A DNA stretch of 49,421 nt from Thermodesulfovibrionales bacterium (GCA_031082155.1 JAVHLL010000020.1:1-49421), one strand, 5' to 3'; shown: positions 1-8,816, counted from the first letter of the stretch. Translations and numbers: made by a program. The notes: generated from the letters alone by a model not told the origin.

Positions 1-59
1 GCATGTGTTAGGCACGCCGCCAGCGTTCGTTCTGAGCCAGGATCAAACTCTCAAACATT
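1..59 (-). rRNA. rrs: 16S rRNA, 5' end (partial)
   Basis: The reverse complement of positions 33-52 is the universal 27F site at the start of bacterial 16S rRNA (AGAGTTTGATCCTGGCTCAG), followed by the conserved GAACGCTGGCGGC stretch. Counting back from E. coli position 8 puts the mature 5' end near base 59. The gene runs off the left edge, so only the first ~59 bases are present; the edge is probably an assembly break inside a repeated rRNA operon. Confidence 0.97.
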
Positions 60-127
60 ACTTTGATAACTGACTAGAGCATGCTACGCACTTTTTTAGA
101 TTTTTCAAAGATCAAACACGAGATATA

Positions 128-157
128 ATACTACCTGAAATATTTTTGGTTTGTCAA
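128..157 (-). promoter_or_regulatory. Putative rRNA operon sigma-70 promoter
   Basis: On the minus strand a perfect -35 box TTGACA (152-157) is followed after 18 bases by TAGTAT (128-133). Transcription would start around 120, giving a leader of about 60 bases before the 16S gene. The surrounding bases are A/T-rich, as an UP element would be. Assignment rests on motif and position only. Confidence 0.55.
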
Positions 158-427
158 TGTTTTTTTATCGATTTATTCCCAGGCAGATATTTATTATTAT
201 ATCACTTCCTTCCAGATCAATGTATAACGTCCCTGTTCTCCGCTTCAAAAAAGAGGAGTAATACCTTTTAAACAGAAGAACATTGATCCCTGGAGTCCTT
301 CGCTTTCCTTTGCAATGCTCCAGCGTACCTATACAACATTGCAGCACTTTGCATATCGTCGGACACACGACCAGGAACCCGTAGGTGAGATCACAATTGA
401 ATAGAATGAACTGTGCACCTTCTCTCT
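158..427. other. Intergenic region between rRNA promoter and lsrF-like gene
   Basis: I see no convincing gene here. A 67-codon open frame on the minus strand (165-368) has no ribosome binding site and no recognisable protein features. The region separates the divergent rRNA and lsrF-like transcription units. Confidence 0.5.
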
Positions 428-457
428 TTGACAGTCAAACCATTCATCCTTTATACT
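428..457 (+). promoter_or_regulatory. Sigma-70 promoter of the lsrF-like gene
   Basis: TTGACA (428-433) and TATACT (452-457) are separated by 18 bases and lie 33 bases upstream of the ATG at 491. A strong ribosome binding site AAGGAGG (475-481) follows. This supports the start at 491 and shows that upstream in-frame codons at 413 are not translated. Confidence 0.65.
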
Positions 458-490
458 CTGAACAGCACTACAGCAAGGAGGATACTTCTC

Positions 491-1264
491 ATGGATTTTG
501 GATTGAAAAACAGACTATCACGTATCATCAAGCCGCGGACTGGCAAGACTGTTATGCTCGCAGTAGACCATGGCTACTTTCAAGGGCCAACAACAGGATT
601 AAGAGATCTGAAGAAAACTGTTTCGCCCTTGTTATCAAATGCGGATTGTCTCTTCATTACGCGGGGCATGGTGAGAACGTCGATTGATCCGAGGAGCGAT
701 GTTGCCGTCTGCCTCCGCGTCTCCGGAGGCCCAAGTATACTTGGAGAGCTGTCGAACGAGGATATCACCACCTCTATGGAAGAGGCTTTACGTTTAAATG
801 CAGCGGGTGTCGGCATGTCGATCTTTGTCGGTGCGAAAAATGAAGACAGGACAATAGCAAACCTCGGAAGACTGGTAAACGAAGCGGAACGATATGGTAT
901 GCCTGTGCTGGCAGTAACCGCAGTCGGAAAAGAGATGGGAAGGGATGCACGGTATCTTGGTCTTGCCTGCAGAATGGCAGCAGAAATAGGAGCCCATTTT
1001 GTCAAAACATATTACTGCAAGGATTTCTATAAAGTTGTTGAGGGATGCCCGGTTCCTGTTGTTATGGCCGGAGGGAAAAAAATTCCCGAGAGAGATGCTC
1101 TGGAAATGACTGCAAATGCTATAAAGGAAGGCGCATCGGGTGTTGATATGGGCAGAAATATTTTTCAGAGCGACAATCCCGTTGGCATGATCAGGGCAGT
1201 AAGGGCGATTGTGCATAAAAGCGCTTCTGTCGATGACGCATTTGAGATATATTCGAAAAGATAA
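491..1264 (+). CDS. lsrF: LsrF/DhnA-type class I aldolase-like enzyme
   Basis: The protein (257 residues) is a TIM-barrel enzyme of the DeoC/FbaB/DhnA superfamily and reads very close to E. coli LsrF, the 3-hydroxy-5-phosphonooxypentane-2,4-dione thiolase that finishes autoinducer-2 breakdown. Shared segments include SRIIKPRTGKTVML, AVDHGYFQGPTTGL, FVKTYYCKDF (with the Schiff-base lysine), MAGGKKIPERDALEM and SGVDMGRNIFQS near the phosphate-binding end. The ATG at 491 is chosen because AAGGAGG lies nine bases upstream. No lsr transporter, LsrK or LsrG gene is nearby, so the substrate may differ; related enzymes act in fructose-bisphosphate cleavage and in archaeal-type aromatic biosynthesis. 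The next gene on the same strand, a zinc dehydrogenase, may act in the same pathway. Family is sure; the exact reaction is not. Confidence 0.85.
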   Translation: MDFGLKNRLSRIIKPRTGKTVMLAVDHGYFQGPTTGLRDLKKTVSPLLSNADCLFITRGMVRTSIDPRSDVAVCLRVSGGPSILGELSNEDITTSMEEALRLNAAGVGMSIFVGAKNEDRTIANLGRLVNEAERYGMPVLAVTAVGKEMGRDARYLGLACRMAAEIGAHFVKTYYCKDFYKVVEGCPVPVVMAGGKKIPERDALEMTANAIKEGASGVDMGRNIFQSDNPVGMIRAVRAIVHKSASVDDAFEIYSKR

Positions 1265-1404
1265 TACGGAACCGCATCATTCTGTCATACGCAAACCGCG
1301 TTCACTGGCTGTCATTCCACTTGCAAGGAATCTTTCTTTTTCGAGCAATACAGGAAGGATGCCGGACAAGAAAGCATGACGGGGAAAAACTCATCGATTG
1401 GCAT

Positions 1405-2448
1405 ATGAAAGTAGCAGTATATTACAACAACAGTGATATAAGGATTGAAGAACGTCCGGCGCCGGTTATCTCAGGCAATGAAGTGCTTGTGAAAATGAGG
1501 GCATCGGGCATATGCGGCACCGATATTATGGAATGGTACAGGATAAAGAATGTTCCCCGCATCCTCGGTCACGAGATGGCAGGCGAAATTGTTGAGACAG
1601 GAAGCAAGGCAGGCGCATTCAACAAAGGGGACAGGGTGTTTGTTTCTCACCACGTCCCTTGTTATGAGTGCCCTTATTGTGTGGAGGGGAATTATACGGC
1701 ATGCGGCCTGCTCCATGCGGGCAATTATGATCCGGGCGGGTTTGCAGAATTCGTACGGATTCCGGAAGAGAATGTGACTCACGGAACCTTCCTCCTTCCG
1801 GACTCTGTTCCATATGAAGACGCGACAATGATCGAACCTTTGGCATGTGTAATCTCAGGGCAGAAACAGCTGGGGTTGAAGAAAGGGCATACGGTGCTCA
1901 TCATAGGATCGGGTGTTTCGGGACTTCTCCATTTAAAACTCGCAAAAACGAAAGGGCTGAAAGTTATTGCTATCGATATCAATGAGTACAGGCTCAGCAT
2001 GGCCCGTGCATATGGAGCCGACCATGCTGTCGATGGACCGGCATATTCTGTGGATATACTAAAAAAAATCAATGATGACAGACTTGCGGATTCCGTGATC
2101 GTCTGTGCAGCGGCACAACAGGCAGTTCAAACCGCACTTGCCTCTGTAGAACGGAAGGGGAAAATTCTTTTTTTTGCAGTGCCGCAGAATGATATCGTCA
2201 TTCCCTCGACCAGATTCTGGCGTGATGAAATAACTGTGACATTTTCCTATGGCGCCTCGCCTGACGATATCAGAGAGGCTCTGAGCCTGATGGACAAAGG
2301 GAGCATCGAAGTTGCCTCCCTGATCACCGACAGGATCCCGTTCTCTGATATCCAGGAAGGGTTCAGAAGGGCCGCCGAGGGAAAGAACTCATTGAAGGTC
2401 ATTGTCGTCCCGGACGATATGAACAAGGCATCCCGCCCGATTTCTTAA
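1405..2448 (+). CDS. Zinc-dependent medium-chain alcohol/polyol dehydrogenase
   Basis: A 347-residue member of the MDR superfamily (GroES-like N-terminus, Rossmann C-terminus), similar to sorbitol, threonine and galactitol-phosphate dehydrogenases. Visible are the catalytic zinc site ICGTD and GHEMAGEI, the structural-zinc cysteines in the segment PCYECPYCVEGNYTAC, and the nucleotide-binding turn GSGVSG followed by VIAIDIN, whose acidic residue after the second strand suggests NAD rather than NADP. The start at 1405 (MKVAVYYNN) matches the family's usual N-terminus; a TTG 28 codons earlier is open but unsupported. It lies 140 bases downstream of the LsrF-like gene and could oxidise or reduce that enzyme's substrate or product; this is inference. 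It is convergent with moeA. Confidence 0.85.
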   Translation: MKVAVYYNNSDIRIEERPAPVISGNEVLVKMRASGICGTDIMEWYRIKNVPRILGHEMAGEIVETGSKAGAFNKGDRVFVSHHVPCYECPYCVEGNYTACGLLHAGNYDPGGFAEFVRIPEENVTHGTFLLPDSVPYEDATMIEPLACVISGQKQLGLKKGHTVLIIGSGVSGLLHLKLAKTKGLKVIAIDINEYRLSMARAYGADHAVDGPAYSVDILKKINDDRLADSVIVCAAAQQAVQTALASVERKGKILFFAVPQNDIVIPSTRFWRDEITVTFSYGASPDDIREALSLMDKGSIEVASLITDRIPFSDIQEGFRRAAEGKNSLKVIVVPDDMNKASRPIS

Positions 2449-2468
2449 GGGGTATCGGTAATCTCTCG

Positions 2469-3722
2469 CTAAAAGAGCTTGACCTCTACCATGTCCCCTT
2501 CTTGTACCCCGAATTTTCTCAGAGGGACGACTGCAGTTCCGTCTGCCAAGGTGAGGTTAGTGATAAGCCCGGACTTTCCGAAGATGGGGAAAGCCCATAA
2601 TTCACCCTCACGTTCTTCAAGGGTAACCCCGACATGTTCTTCCCTCCCGGGACTCGATGAAATATTTTTGCCGATTCGTGCCTTCACTGTCTTTGTGAGG
2701 AAACCAAAGCGCTTCCCCTGCAGCCCCGAAATCTCTTCCAGAACCGGCCTGATGAATAGCTCAAAACAGACATGGACAGCGACAGGATGTCCCGGAAGGC
2801 CGAAGATTGGCGTGCCATTCACAACGCCACCTATCATGGGTTTCCCCGGTTTCAAGGAAACACCGTGAAACAGAACTCCCGGGAGTCCCATATCATTAAT
2901 GACTTTTGCCGTCATATCTTTTGTGCCAACCGAACTGCCTCCTGTTATCAGGATCACTTCAGAATCCTTCAGGGACTGCGCAACACTATCCCGGATGATT
3001 TCATAGTGATCTTTCATTATGCCTTTCCTGAGCGGAATCCCGCCCGCATTCAGTATAAGCCCGGATAAGGTATAAGAATTGATATCCCTGACCTGCCCCG
3101 GTTTGACCGGCTTATCTGCAGGGACTACTTCATCTCCCGTTGAGAGGATGGAAACACGGGGTCTTTCAAAAACCTGCACCCGGATTATCCCGAGACCTGC
3201 CAGTGCGCCGATATCCTGCGGTCTCAGTTTGTGCCCTGACCGGAGAATAAGGCTTCCCTGCTGTGCATCTTCCCCTGCCTGTATGACGTTTTCACCCGGC
3301 GAAACCGGCTTCAGAATTTCTATCATGGTTTCATCAATCTGCTGCGTATGCTCGAACATTACTACGGCATCCGCGCCCTCCGGAAGCATCCCGCCTGTAG
3401 CAATCTTTGCGACTTCGCTCTGTTTCAGGGAGCAAGAAGGCATTTCTCCCATGGAAATTTCTGCCCTGATCGCAAGGTATGCAGGGAGGCTGTCTGTGGC
3501 GCCGAAAGTATCGGCAGAGTTCACTGCATAACCATCTACAGTTGACCTGCTAAAGGAAGGGAGGTCTTCGGGTGAGAGCACATCAGCGGAGGTTACCATG
3601 CCATAAGCCTGATCAAGAGGGACTACTGTCGTTGAAAGACTGCGGAAAGGTGCACATTTAAAGAGAAGCTCAAGCGCTTTTTCTATAGGGATAAGCTCCT
3701 CTCTCCCAAGCATATCACGCAT
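2469..3722 (-). CDS. moeA: Molybdopterin molybdenumtransferase MoeA
   Basis: The 417-residue protein inserts molybdate into adenylylated molybdopterin, the last step of molybdenum cofactor synthesis. It has the full MoeA layout: N-terminal domain starting IPIEKALELLF, the LPSFSRSTVDGYAV motif, GEMPSCSLKQSEVAKIATGG, the MoCF-binding core with STGDEVV and ITGGSSVGTKDMT, the GVSLKPGKPMIGG and GLPGHPVAV motifs, and the C-terminal domain IV. The start at 3722 is preceded by a GGAG about ten bases away. It is the last gene of a minus-strand block, 15 bases after pth. The organism therefore uses Mo (or W) enzymes. Confidence 0.96.
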   Translation of the reverse strand: MRDMLGREELIPIEKALELLFKCAPFRSLSTTVVPLDQAYGMVTSADVLSPEDLPSFSRSTVDGYAVNSADTFGATDSLPAYLAIRAEISMGEMPSCSLKQSEVAKIATGGMLPEGADAVVMFEHTQQIDETMIEILKPVSPGENVIQAGEDAQQGSLILRSGHKLRPQDIGALAGLGIIRVQVFERPRVSILSTGDEVVPADKPVKPGQVRDINSYTLSGLILNAGGIPLRKGIMKDHYEIIRDSVAQSLKDSEVILITGGSSVGTKDMTAKVINDMGLPGVLFHGVSLKPGKPMIGGVVNGTPIFGLPGHPVAVHVCFELFIRPVLEEISGLQGKRFGFLTKTVKARIGKNISSSPGREEHVGVTLEEREGELWAFPIFGKSGLITNLTLADGTAVVPLRKFGVQEGDMVEVKLF

Positions 3723-3737
3723 CAGAAAATCTCCATG

Positions 3738-4289
3738 TCAGTTAAATCTGTTCATGGCTCTTTCTACCCCGTTGCTGACGATCATTGAGATAGCGTCTGC
3801 AGCCACAATTAACGCTTCCTTTATCCAGTGTATCTCCTGTCTGGTAAATTTTCTCAGCACGTATTCCTCTGAAGGGATGTCGCGTCCTCTGCCAATGCCG
3901 ATCTTGACTCTGATGAAATCTTTCGATCCGATGTTCGTGATAATCGATTCGACACCCCGGTGTCCACCGGACGAGCCCGTTTTCCTGATCCGTATTTTTC
4001 CGGTATCCATATCGAGATCATCGTGGAGAACAATGAGGGTTTCAACCCCGGCAGGATACTTCCTGAACATCTCCCTTATTACGGGTCCGCTTGCGTTCAT
4101 ATAAAGAAGGGGCTCGATAAGGACTGCATCCTGTCCTTCTATCAAACCCCTTCCTATTCTGTACTCCTTACGGTCCCGGAAAGCTATGCCATATCGTGCG
4201 GCGATTTCCTCTGCGACCATGAATCCTATATTATGTCGTGTCCTGGCATATTTTGTCCCCGGATTTCCAAGGCCTGCGATAATCCACAT
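3738..4289 (-). CDS. pth: Peptidyl-tRNA hydrolase
   Basis: The 183-residue enzyme cleaves peptidyl-tRNA released from stalled ribosomes so the tRNA can be recharged. Hallmarks are the N-terminal IAGLGNPGTKYARTRHNIGF with the catalytic His, the PLLYMNASGPVI segment, the conserved VLHDDLDMDTGKIRIR and the SSGGHRGVESI loop. Length and motif order are normal. It follows rplY by 72 bases; prs-rplY-pth is a common bacterial gene order. Confidence 0.97.
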   Translation of the reverse strand: MWIIAGLGNPGTKYARTRHNIGFMVAEEIAARYGIAFRDRKEYRIGRGLIEGQDAVLIEPLLYMNASGPVIREMFRKYPAGVETLIVLHDDLDMDTGKIRIRKTGSSGGHRGVESIITNIGSKDFIRVKIGIGRGRDIPSEEYVLRKFTRQEIHWIKEALIVAADAISMIVSNGVERAMNRFN

Positions 4290-4361
4290 GCGTGTAATAA
4301 AAGCTACCCGTTATAAGTTATCACTGATACGATCTGCTCACAAATACCAGTTGCCTGCCAA

Positions 4362-5033
4362 CTACTTTTTCTCTTTCTCTGCCGCTTCGCCCTCTTCCTC
4401 TTTCTTGCCTTTCTTGATTATCTCAGGCTCAGCAGTCTCAGGCGCAACTTCCTCGGCAGGCGCAACTTCTTGTTCAACAAGAGGTGCGATGATATTCACT
4501 ATGACTTCATCCAGGTCGGTAAGGACCTTGATGTCCTCGCCAAGGCTCAGATCACTCACATGCAAGGCCTGGCCGATTTCCAGTCCTGATATATCAATGC
4601 TCATCTTTCCTGGTATCTTGTCGGGAAGGCATTCTATCTCTATTTCTCTCAGGACATTCTGGAGAAGTCCGCCATCTCTTTTCACGCCAACCGGTTCTCC
4701 GATTGGAGTAATCTGCACACTCACCCTCACCTTCTCGGTCAGTGAAATCTCAAAAAAATCCGCATGGAGCAATTCTCTCTGAGTCGGGTCAACCTGGTAT
4801 TCCTTCATAAGCGCGAGTTTGCTCTCGCCGTCTGAAAACTGCAGGCTTACCATAGTCTGCTGACCGGCTGTAGTGTTGATGAACTGTGTGATCTCCTTCT
4901 TCGGTAATTTTATCGGCAGAGATCCCCCTCCCCTGTAAAGAATTGCTGGGATCATCGCTTGTCTTCTCAGTGAGCGCGCTGCTCCCTTTCCTTTCTCTTC
5001 CCTCTTTTCCGCATGAATAGTAATTCTTTCCAT
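4362..5033 (-). CDS. rplY: 50S ribosomal protein L25 (CTC type)
   Basis: The 223-residue protein is the long (CTC/TL5) form of L25, which binds 5S rRNA. Residues 1-95 form the L25 domain (AEKREEKGKGAARSLRR, IPAILYRGG, HADFFEIS) and residues ~96-185 the TL5 C-terminal beta domain. The last ~40 residues are a low-complexity tail rich in Glu, Pro, Ala and Lys, common in this family. Start at ATG 5033 has a GAGGA ribosome binding site just upstream. It sits 26 bases after prs in the same transcription unit. Confidence 0.95.
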   Translation of the reverse strand: MERITIHAEKREEKGKGAARSLRRQAMIPAILYRGGGSLPIKLPKKEITQFINTTAGQQTMVSLQFSDGESKLALMKEYQVDPTQRELLHADFFEISLTEKVRVSVQITPIGEPVGVKRDGGLLQNVLREIEIECLPDKIPGKMSIDISGLEIGQALHVSDLSLGEDIKVLTDLDEVIVNIIAPLVEQEVAPAEEVAPETAEPEIIKKGKKEEEGEAAEKEKK

Positions 5034-5059
5034 GTATCCTCCTCTCGATGTGTAGCAGC

Positions 5060-6007
5060 CTACACAAAAAGTGAACTTATTGAAGTTTCTTCGTGAATTC
5101 TTTTAATTGCCTCTCCTATGAGAGGGGCTATACTCAACACCGTCAGTTTCTTGCATTGTTTTTGCTTGCTGTCAAGCGGGGTGGTATTGGTGACAATGAG
5201 TTCTTCGATCACCGATTCATTTACCCGGTTCACTGCAGGACCTGAAAGCACTGCATGGGTACAGGCTGCAACAACCCGTTTTGCGCCTTTCGCTATAAGG
5301 GCATCGGCTGCCTGTACCGTCGTCCCACCTGTATCGATCATGTCATCGAGGATAATTGTATTTTTTCCTTTTACATCGCCGATGACATTCATTATCTCAG
5401 ACACGTTTGCTACCTCCCTCCTCTTGTCAATAATCGCAATGGATGACTGGAGATTTTTTGCGAATGACCGCGCCCTCTCAACACCTCCTGCATCCGGAGA
5501 GACGATCACGAGATTTTTCCTCGAATTATATTTTTTCTGTACATACTCAAGAAGAACCGGGGAGGCATAGAGGTTATCGACCGGGATATTGAAAAAGCCC
5601 TGTATCTGGGCTGCGTGGAGATCCATGGTAAGTATCCTGTTTGTTCCTGCAGCAGTAATAATATCGGCAATCAGTTTTGCGGAAATCGGGACTCTCGGCT
5701 GGACCTTCCGGTCCTGCCGTGCATATCCATAATAGGGGATTACCGCGGTTATTCTCCCCGCAGATGCCCTCTTCAGGGCATCGACCATAAGGAGCAACTC
5801 CATGATATTCCGGTTTACCGGCATGGAGGTCGGCTGCAACACAAATACATCGGCGCCGCGCACATTTTCCTTGATATGTACACTGATCTCGCCGTCACTG
5901 AATTGTGTTACCTTTGCATCGCCAATAGGGATATCGAGATATTTCGCGATCTCTCCCGCAAGTTTCTTGTGCGCATTTCCCGTAAATAATTCAATACCCT
6001 CAGGCAT
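5060..6007 (-). CDS. prs: Ribose-phosphate pyrophosphokinase
   Basis: The 315-residue enzyme makes PRPP from ribose-5-phosphate and ATP for nucleotide, histidine and tryptophan synthesis. It shows the class I PRPP synthetase motifs [10 protein letters not shown], the ATP-binding FVLQPTS, the [11 protein letters not shown] flexible loop, the metal-binding [14 protein letters not shown] and the PRPP-binding loop [12 protein letters not shown]. Length is typical. It lies between tRNA-Gln and rplY on the minus strand and ends 26 bases before rplY. Confidence 0.97.
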   Translation of the reverse strand: MPEGIELFTGNAHKKLAGEIAKYLDIPIGDAKVTQFSDGEISVHIKENVRGADVFVLQPTSMPVNRNIMELLLMVDALKRASAGRITAVIPYYGYARQDRKVQPRVPISAKLIADIITAAGTNRILTMDLHAAQIQGFFNIPVDNLYASPVLLEYVQKKYNSRKNLVIVSPDAGGVERARSFAKNLQSSIAIIDKRREVANVSEIMNVIGDVKGKNTIILDDMIDTGGTTVQAADALIAKGAKRVVAACTHAVLSGPAVNRVNESVIEELIVTNTTPLDSKQKQCKKLTVLSIAPLIGEAIKRIHEETSISSLFV

Positions 6008-6019
6008 TATCCCTCCAAA

Positions 6020-6056
6020 AAAGTTAAAAGTAAAAGTTGAAAGTTAAAAGTGAAAA
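6020..6056. repeat. Low-complexity AAAAGTT-type repeat
   Basis: The plus strand here carries several imperfect copies of a 7-8 base unit like GTTAAAA/AAAGTGA, and its complement (CTTAACTTTTA) follows at ~6077-6088, so the stretch can fold back on itself. It separates the prs start from the tRNA. Similar A-rich, K-tract-like repeats are frequent between genes in genomes of this type. Confidence 0.5.
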
Positions 6057-6097
6057 GTTTTTCCGACTTTTCGATTCTTAACTTTTAAATCTTATCT

Positions 6098-6122
6098 CCT
6101 GAATTTGTACAGCAAATTCAGG
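6098..6122. other. Perfect 10-bp hairpin directly after tRNA-Gln
   Basis: CCTGAATTTG (6098-6107) pairs perfectly with CAAATTCAGG (6113-6122) around a 5-base loop. On the minus strand the hairpin begins one base after the encoded CCA end of tRNA-Gln. No U tract follows, so it is more likely a 3' processing or RNA-stability element between tRNA and prs than an intrinsic terminator. Confidence 0.6.
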
Positions 6123-6123
6123 C

Positions 6124-6198
6124 TGGCTGGGGCGGGAGGATTCGAACCTCCAGATGGGAGATCCAAAGTCTCCTGACTTGCCGTTTGTCGACGCCCCA
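6124..6198 (-). tRNA. tRNA-Gln (anticodon TTG)
   Basis: The minus-strand 75-mer folds as a cloverleaf: acceptor arms TGGGGCG (6192-6198) and CGCCCCA (6128-6134), T-loop GGTTCGAATCC, anticodon loop ACTTTGGAT with TTG in the middle, discriminator G and an encoded CCA (6124-6126). It sits between ispE and prs, an arrangement seen in several bacterial phyla. Confidence 0.97.
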
Positions 6199-6204
6199 AC
6201 TCTC

Positions 6205-7128
6205 TTATTCAATGAGCGTATCCACCTGGCAGCACCAGTTCGGCTTCATCGCCCTCTTTGCCTTCTCAGCTTCATCTCTCGATACAAAAACTCCGAATAC
6301 TGCAGGTCCGCTCCCGCTCATCGCCGACACTGCCGCCCCTACCTCCACAAGTCGTGCTTTAATATCCTTTATGACAGGATATCGTTGGATAACGACTGGT
6401 TCAAGGTCATTATCGAGCATTTTTGTGAGAGCGGCAAAATCCCGTTTGTTCAGGGCCTGACAGAATAGTTTAATATCAAGTGGTTTTTTTTTCAACTCTT
6501 TCCCAAATAGCATAGGCATATCACCTCCTCCGTCCCTTTGATGCTCTGTCCGCCAGTCAAAGGCATCGTAAGCCCAGGCAGTAGAGACTGAGAGAGGAGG
6601 TTTAACCAGGAGAAGAGCAAGGGGTGCATCGAGAGAAATTGGGGCTGTTCTCTCTCCCCTGCCTTCGACAAACGCACACGGACCACCCAAAAAAAAGGGG
6701 ACGTCCGATCCGAGCCTGGCGCCGAGAGCACAAAGTTCATCCGTGGAGAGTTTCAAATCCCACAGGGTATTGAGTCCCATAAGCGTATATGCTGCATCGC
6801 TGCTCCCCCCGCCGAGACCTGCGCCGACCGGAATATTCTTCTTCACCACTATCCGGACACCTTTTCTATATGCAGTGTATTCCTTGAGCAGGCATGCAGC
6901 CCTGTAGACAAGGTTATCGGCAACCGGTATGTTTTGATCACATTCCAATGTTACGGTGAGAGTCCGTTCCAAGTGAAGCGCATCGTAAAGCGTGACACAC
7001 TGCATCAGGCTTTCGATATTGTGATACCCATCGTCTCTCTTATCGGTAATCCTGAGAAACCAGTTGACTTTTGCAGGGGCCCTGAGCGAAAGAACGGAGG
7101 GCACGGGGGAAGGTAAGCGGGTTTTCAT
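6205..7128 (-). CDS. ispE: 4-diphosphocytidyl-2-C-methyl-D-erythritol kinase
   Basis: This 307-residue GHMP kinase phosphorylates CDP-methylerythritol in the non-mevalonate isoprenoid pathway. Signs are the N-terminal APAKVNWFLRITDKRDDGYH (catalytic Lys and substrate-binding region), the GHMP motif IPVGAGLGGGSSDAA, GSDVPFFLGGPCAFVEGRGE and the C-terminal MSGSGPAVFGVF. The ATG overlaps the stop of the upstream TPR lipoprotein gene by four bases (ATGA), which implies translational coupling. tRNA-Gln begins seven bases after its stop codon, so the tRNA is probably cut from the same transcript. Confidence 0.97.
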   Translation of the reverse strand: MKTRLPSPVPSVLSLRAPAKVNWFLRITDKRDDGYHNIESLMQCVTLYDALHLERTLTVTLECDQNIPVADNLVYRAACLLKEYTAYRKGVRIVVKKNIPVGAGLGGGSSDAAYTLMGLNTLWDLKLSTDELCALGARLGSDVPFFLGGPCAFVEGRGERTAPISLDAPLALLLVKPPLSVSTAWAYDAFDWRTEHQRDGGGDMPMLFGKELKKKPLDIKLFCQALNKRDFAALTKMLDNDLEPVVIQRYPVIKDIKARLVEVGAAVSAMSGSGPAVFGVFVSRDEAEKAKRAMKPNWCCQVDTLIE

Positions 7129-8816
7129 TGATTCTCTTGCAGTTTCTTCTCAACCCGGTCTTTCAGGCCTTCGTCTTCACTCTTTTCATGAAATTCTCTT
7201 GCCTTTTTCCAGAATTCTGCCGCTTGCTCGCGCAACCCCATCGATCGATAGACATCACCTATGTGCTCGAAGACAACGGGATCGTCTTTGATCCGGTCAA
7301 CTGCTTTCAGAAGAATTTGAAGCGCCTTTTCATATTTTCCTTCCTTGTAATACACCCATCCTAAGCTGTCCATGATAGATCCATTTTCAGGCTTCAGTTC
7401 GAGTGCCCTTGTGATGAGTGCCTGTGCCTCAGCGAGATTGATGCCTCTGTCAGCATAACTGTACCCGAGATAATTAAGCGCATCGGCATGATTCGGGTTG
7501 ATCTCGATCGTCTTTCGCAGATACCGGACCATTTCATCAAATCTCTGCGTTTTCTCCTGCACAATCGCGAAGTTGAAATTCAGATCGTCGTGATCACTGA
7601 ACTTCGCAAGCGCTTCTTTCAATATACGTTCCGCTTTTCCATATTCCTTTTTCTGGATGTAGGTTACTGCAAGATAGAGATAAACTTCGGGTTTCTCCTT
7701 CTCGAAACTCAGAATCTCTTCATAGACAGCGATTGCATCGTCGTCCCGGTCCATCTTCGAGTAGAGAAATCCCAGATACAGGAACACTGAAATATTCTTC
7801 GGCTCCTGTGCAAGTATTTTTTTTAATTCCTCAACCGACTCTTCATTCCTTCCCACCTCAGAGAGTGCAACCGCAAGGTAGTACCTGATGGAGGAAATCT
7901 GGGGTTTGCTCTCAAGCACAATGCGGAACTCGTCTACTGCCTTATCAAACTGTTCGTCTTCAAGATAGAGGATGCCGAGGTTCATATGCACTTCGATATT
8001 CACCGGCATTTTGGATTCGATTTCCTGATATTTTTCTATTGCCTTCCCGGTCTCCTTCTGACGGAAATAGATCTGTGCAAGCCTTTCTTTATACTGGAGG
8101 TTATAGGGATTGAGTTCTACTGCTTTGAGGTAATACTCTTCCGCTTCTTGCAGGTTGCTTCTGTTCTCATTGATTAATCCCAGGTTGAAATATGCCGCAT
8201 CAAAGGTCGGCCTCCGGGCAACCGCCATTTTGAAATATTCGACGGCTTTATCAATATCTCCTTTTTCGATGCTTATAGATCCAAGGTAGTAGAGCGCCAT
8301 TATATTGTCGGGGTAAATTTTCGACAGCGCATCAAGAATCTTGAGGGACTCGTCATACTTCTTCACAGAAGCATAGAGGATACTCAGGAAAAGTGATGCT
8401 TCCTGATTATCAGGTTCTATCCTGAGTGCCCGTTTGTATGTCTCGATAGCCTGTTCGGTCTTTTTCTGTGCATTATAGAGTTCCCCAAGCAGCATAAGCG
8501 CATTGACATATTCCGGGTCAGCATCAAGAACCTCCTCTGCAATCTTCACCGCCTCGGAGATTTTTCCCATCCTGAGGAGCATGGCACTGATCTGCGTCTT
8601 CAGATAAGAAGATGAGGGGTCAAGGTCGAGGGCTCTCCTGTAGGATTCTATAGCCTCCTCCCATTTCCCGTCCTTTTCCGCCTCGTATCCAAGAATATAG
8701 AGGTAATATGCCTCTTCTGAAGGAAGCGGAAATCTTTCCTGTTTTAAAGCCTCTCTCCCCCCACAGGAAACGATGAATACTGCGACTGCAATAAGACAAA
8801 AGACACGCAAGTTCAT
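7125..8816 (-). CDS. TPR-repeat lipoprotein
   Basis: The 563-residue protein has a lipoprotein signal peptide with a lipobox ending at Cys18 (VFIVSCGG), then an almost unbroken array of about fourteen tetratricopeptide repeats from residue ~36 to ~545 (for example WEEAIESYRRALDLDP, EQAIETYKRALRIEP, DKAVEYFKMAVARRP). The C-terminus is a charged helix. TPR arrays are protein-binding scaffolds; the partner is unknown. It heads the minus-strand block (TPR-ispE-tRNA-prs-rplY-pth-moeA) and is divergent from priA with 55 bases between the starts. TPR lipoproteins in front of ispE are found in other genomes, but no specific function is established from the sequence. Confidence 0.88.
   Translation of the reverse strand: MNLRVFCLIAVAVFIVSCGGREALKQERFPLPSEEAYYLYILGYEAEKDGKWEEAIESYRRALDLDPSSSYLKTQISAMLLRMGKISEAVKIAEEVLDADPEYVNALMLLGELYNAQKKTEQAIETYKRALRIEPDNQEASLFLSILYASVKKYDESLKILDALSKIYPDNIMALYYLGSISIEKGDIDKAVEYFKMAVARRPTFDAAYFNLGLINENRSNLQEAEEYYLKAVELNPYNLQYKERLAQIYFRQKETGKAIEKYQEIESKMPVNIEVHMNLGILYLEDEQFDKAVDEFRIVLESKPQISSIRYYLAVALSEVGRNEESVEELKKILAQEPKNISVFLYLGFLYSKMDRDDDAIAVYEEILSFEKEKPEVYLYLAVTYIQKKEYGKAERILKEALAKFSDHDDLNFNFAIVQEKTQRFDEMVRYLRKTIEINPNHADALNYLGYSYADRGINLAEAQALITRALELKPENGSIMDSLGWVYYKEGKYEKALQILLKAVDRIKDDPVVFEHIGDVYRSMGLREQAAEFWKKAREFHEKSEDEGLKDRVEKKLQENQ

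Noticed and set aside
165-368. 67-codon minus-strand open frame upstream of the rRNA promoter
   Set aside because: No ribosome binding site, no domain-like pattern, and it overlaps A/T-rich promoter sequence.
3723-3800. Molybdenum cofactor riboswitch before moeA
   Set aside because: moeA starts 15 bases after pth, leaving no room for an aptamer.
4789-5067. Second gene overlapping rplY on the minus strand
   Set aside because: It is an alternate frame of rplY and is full of out-of-frame charged residues without family match.
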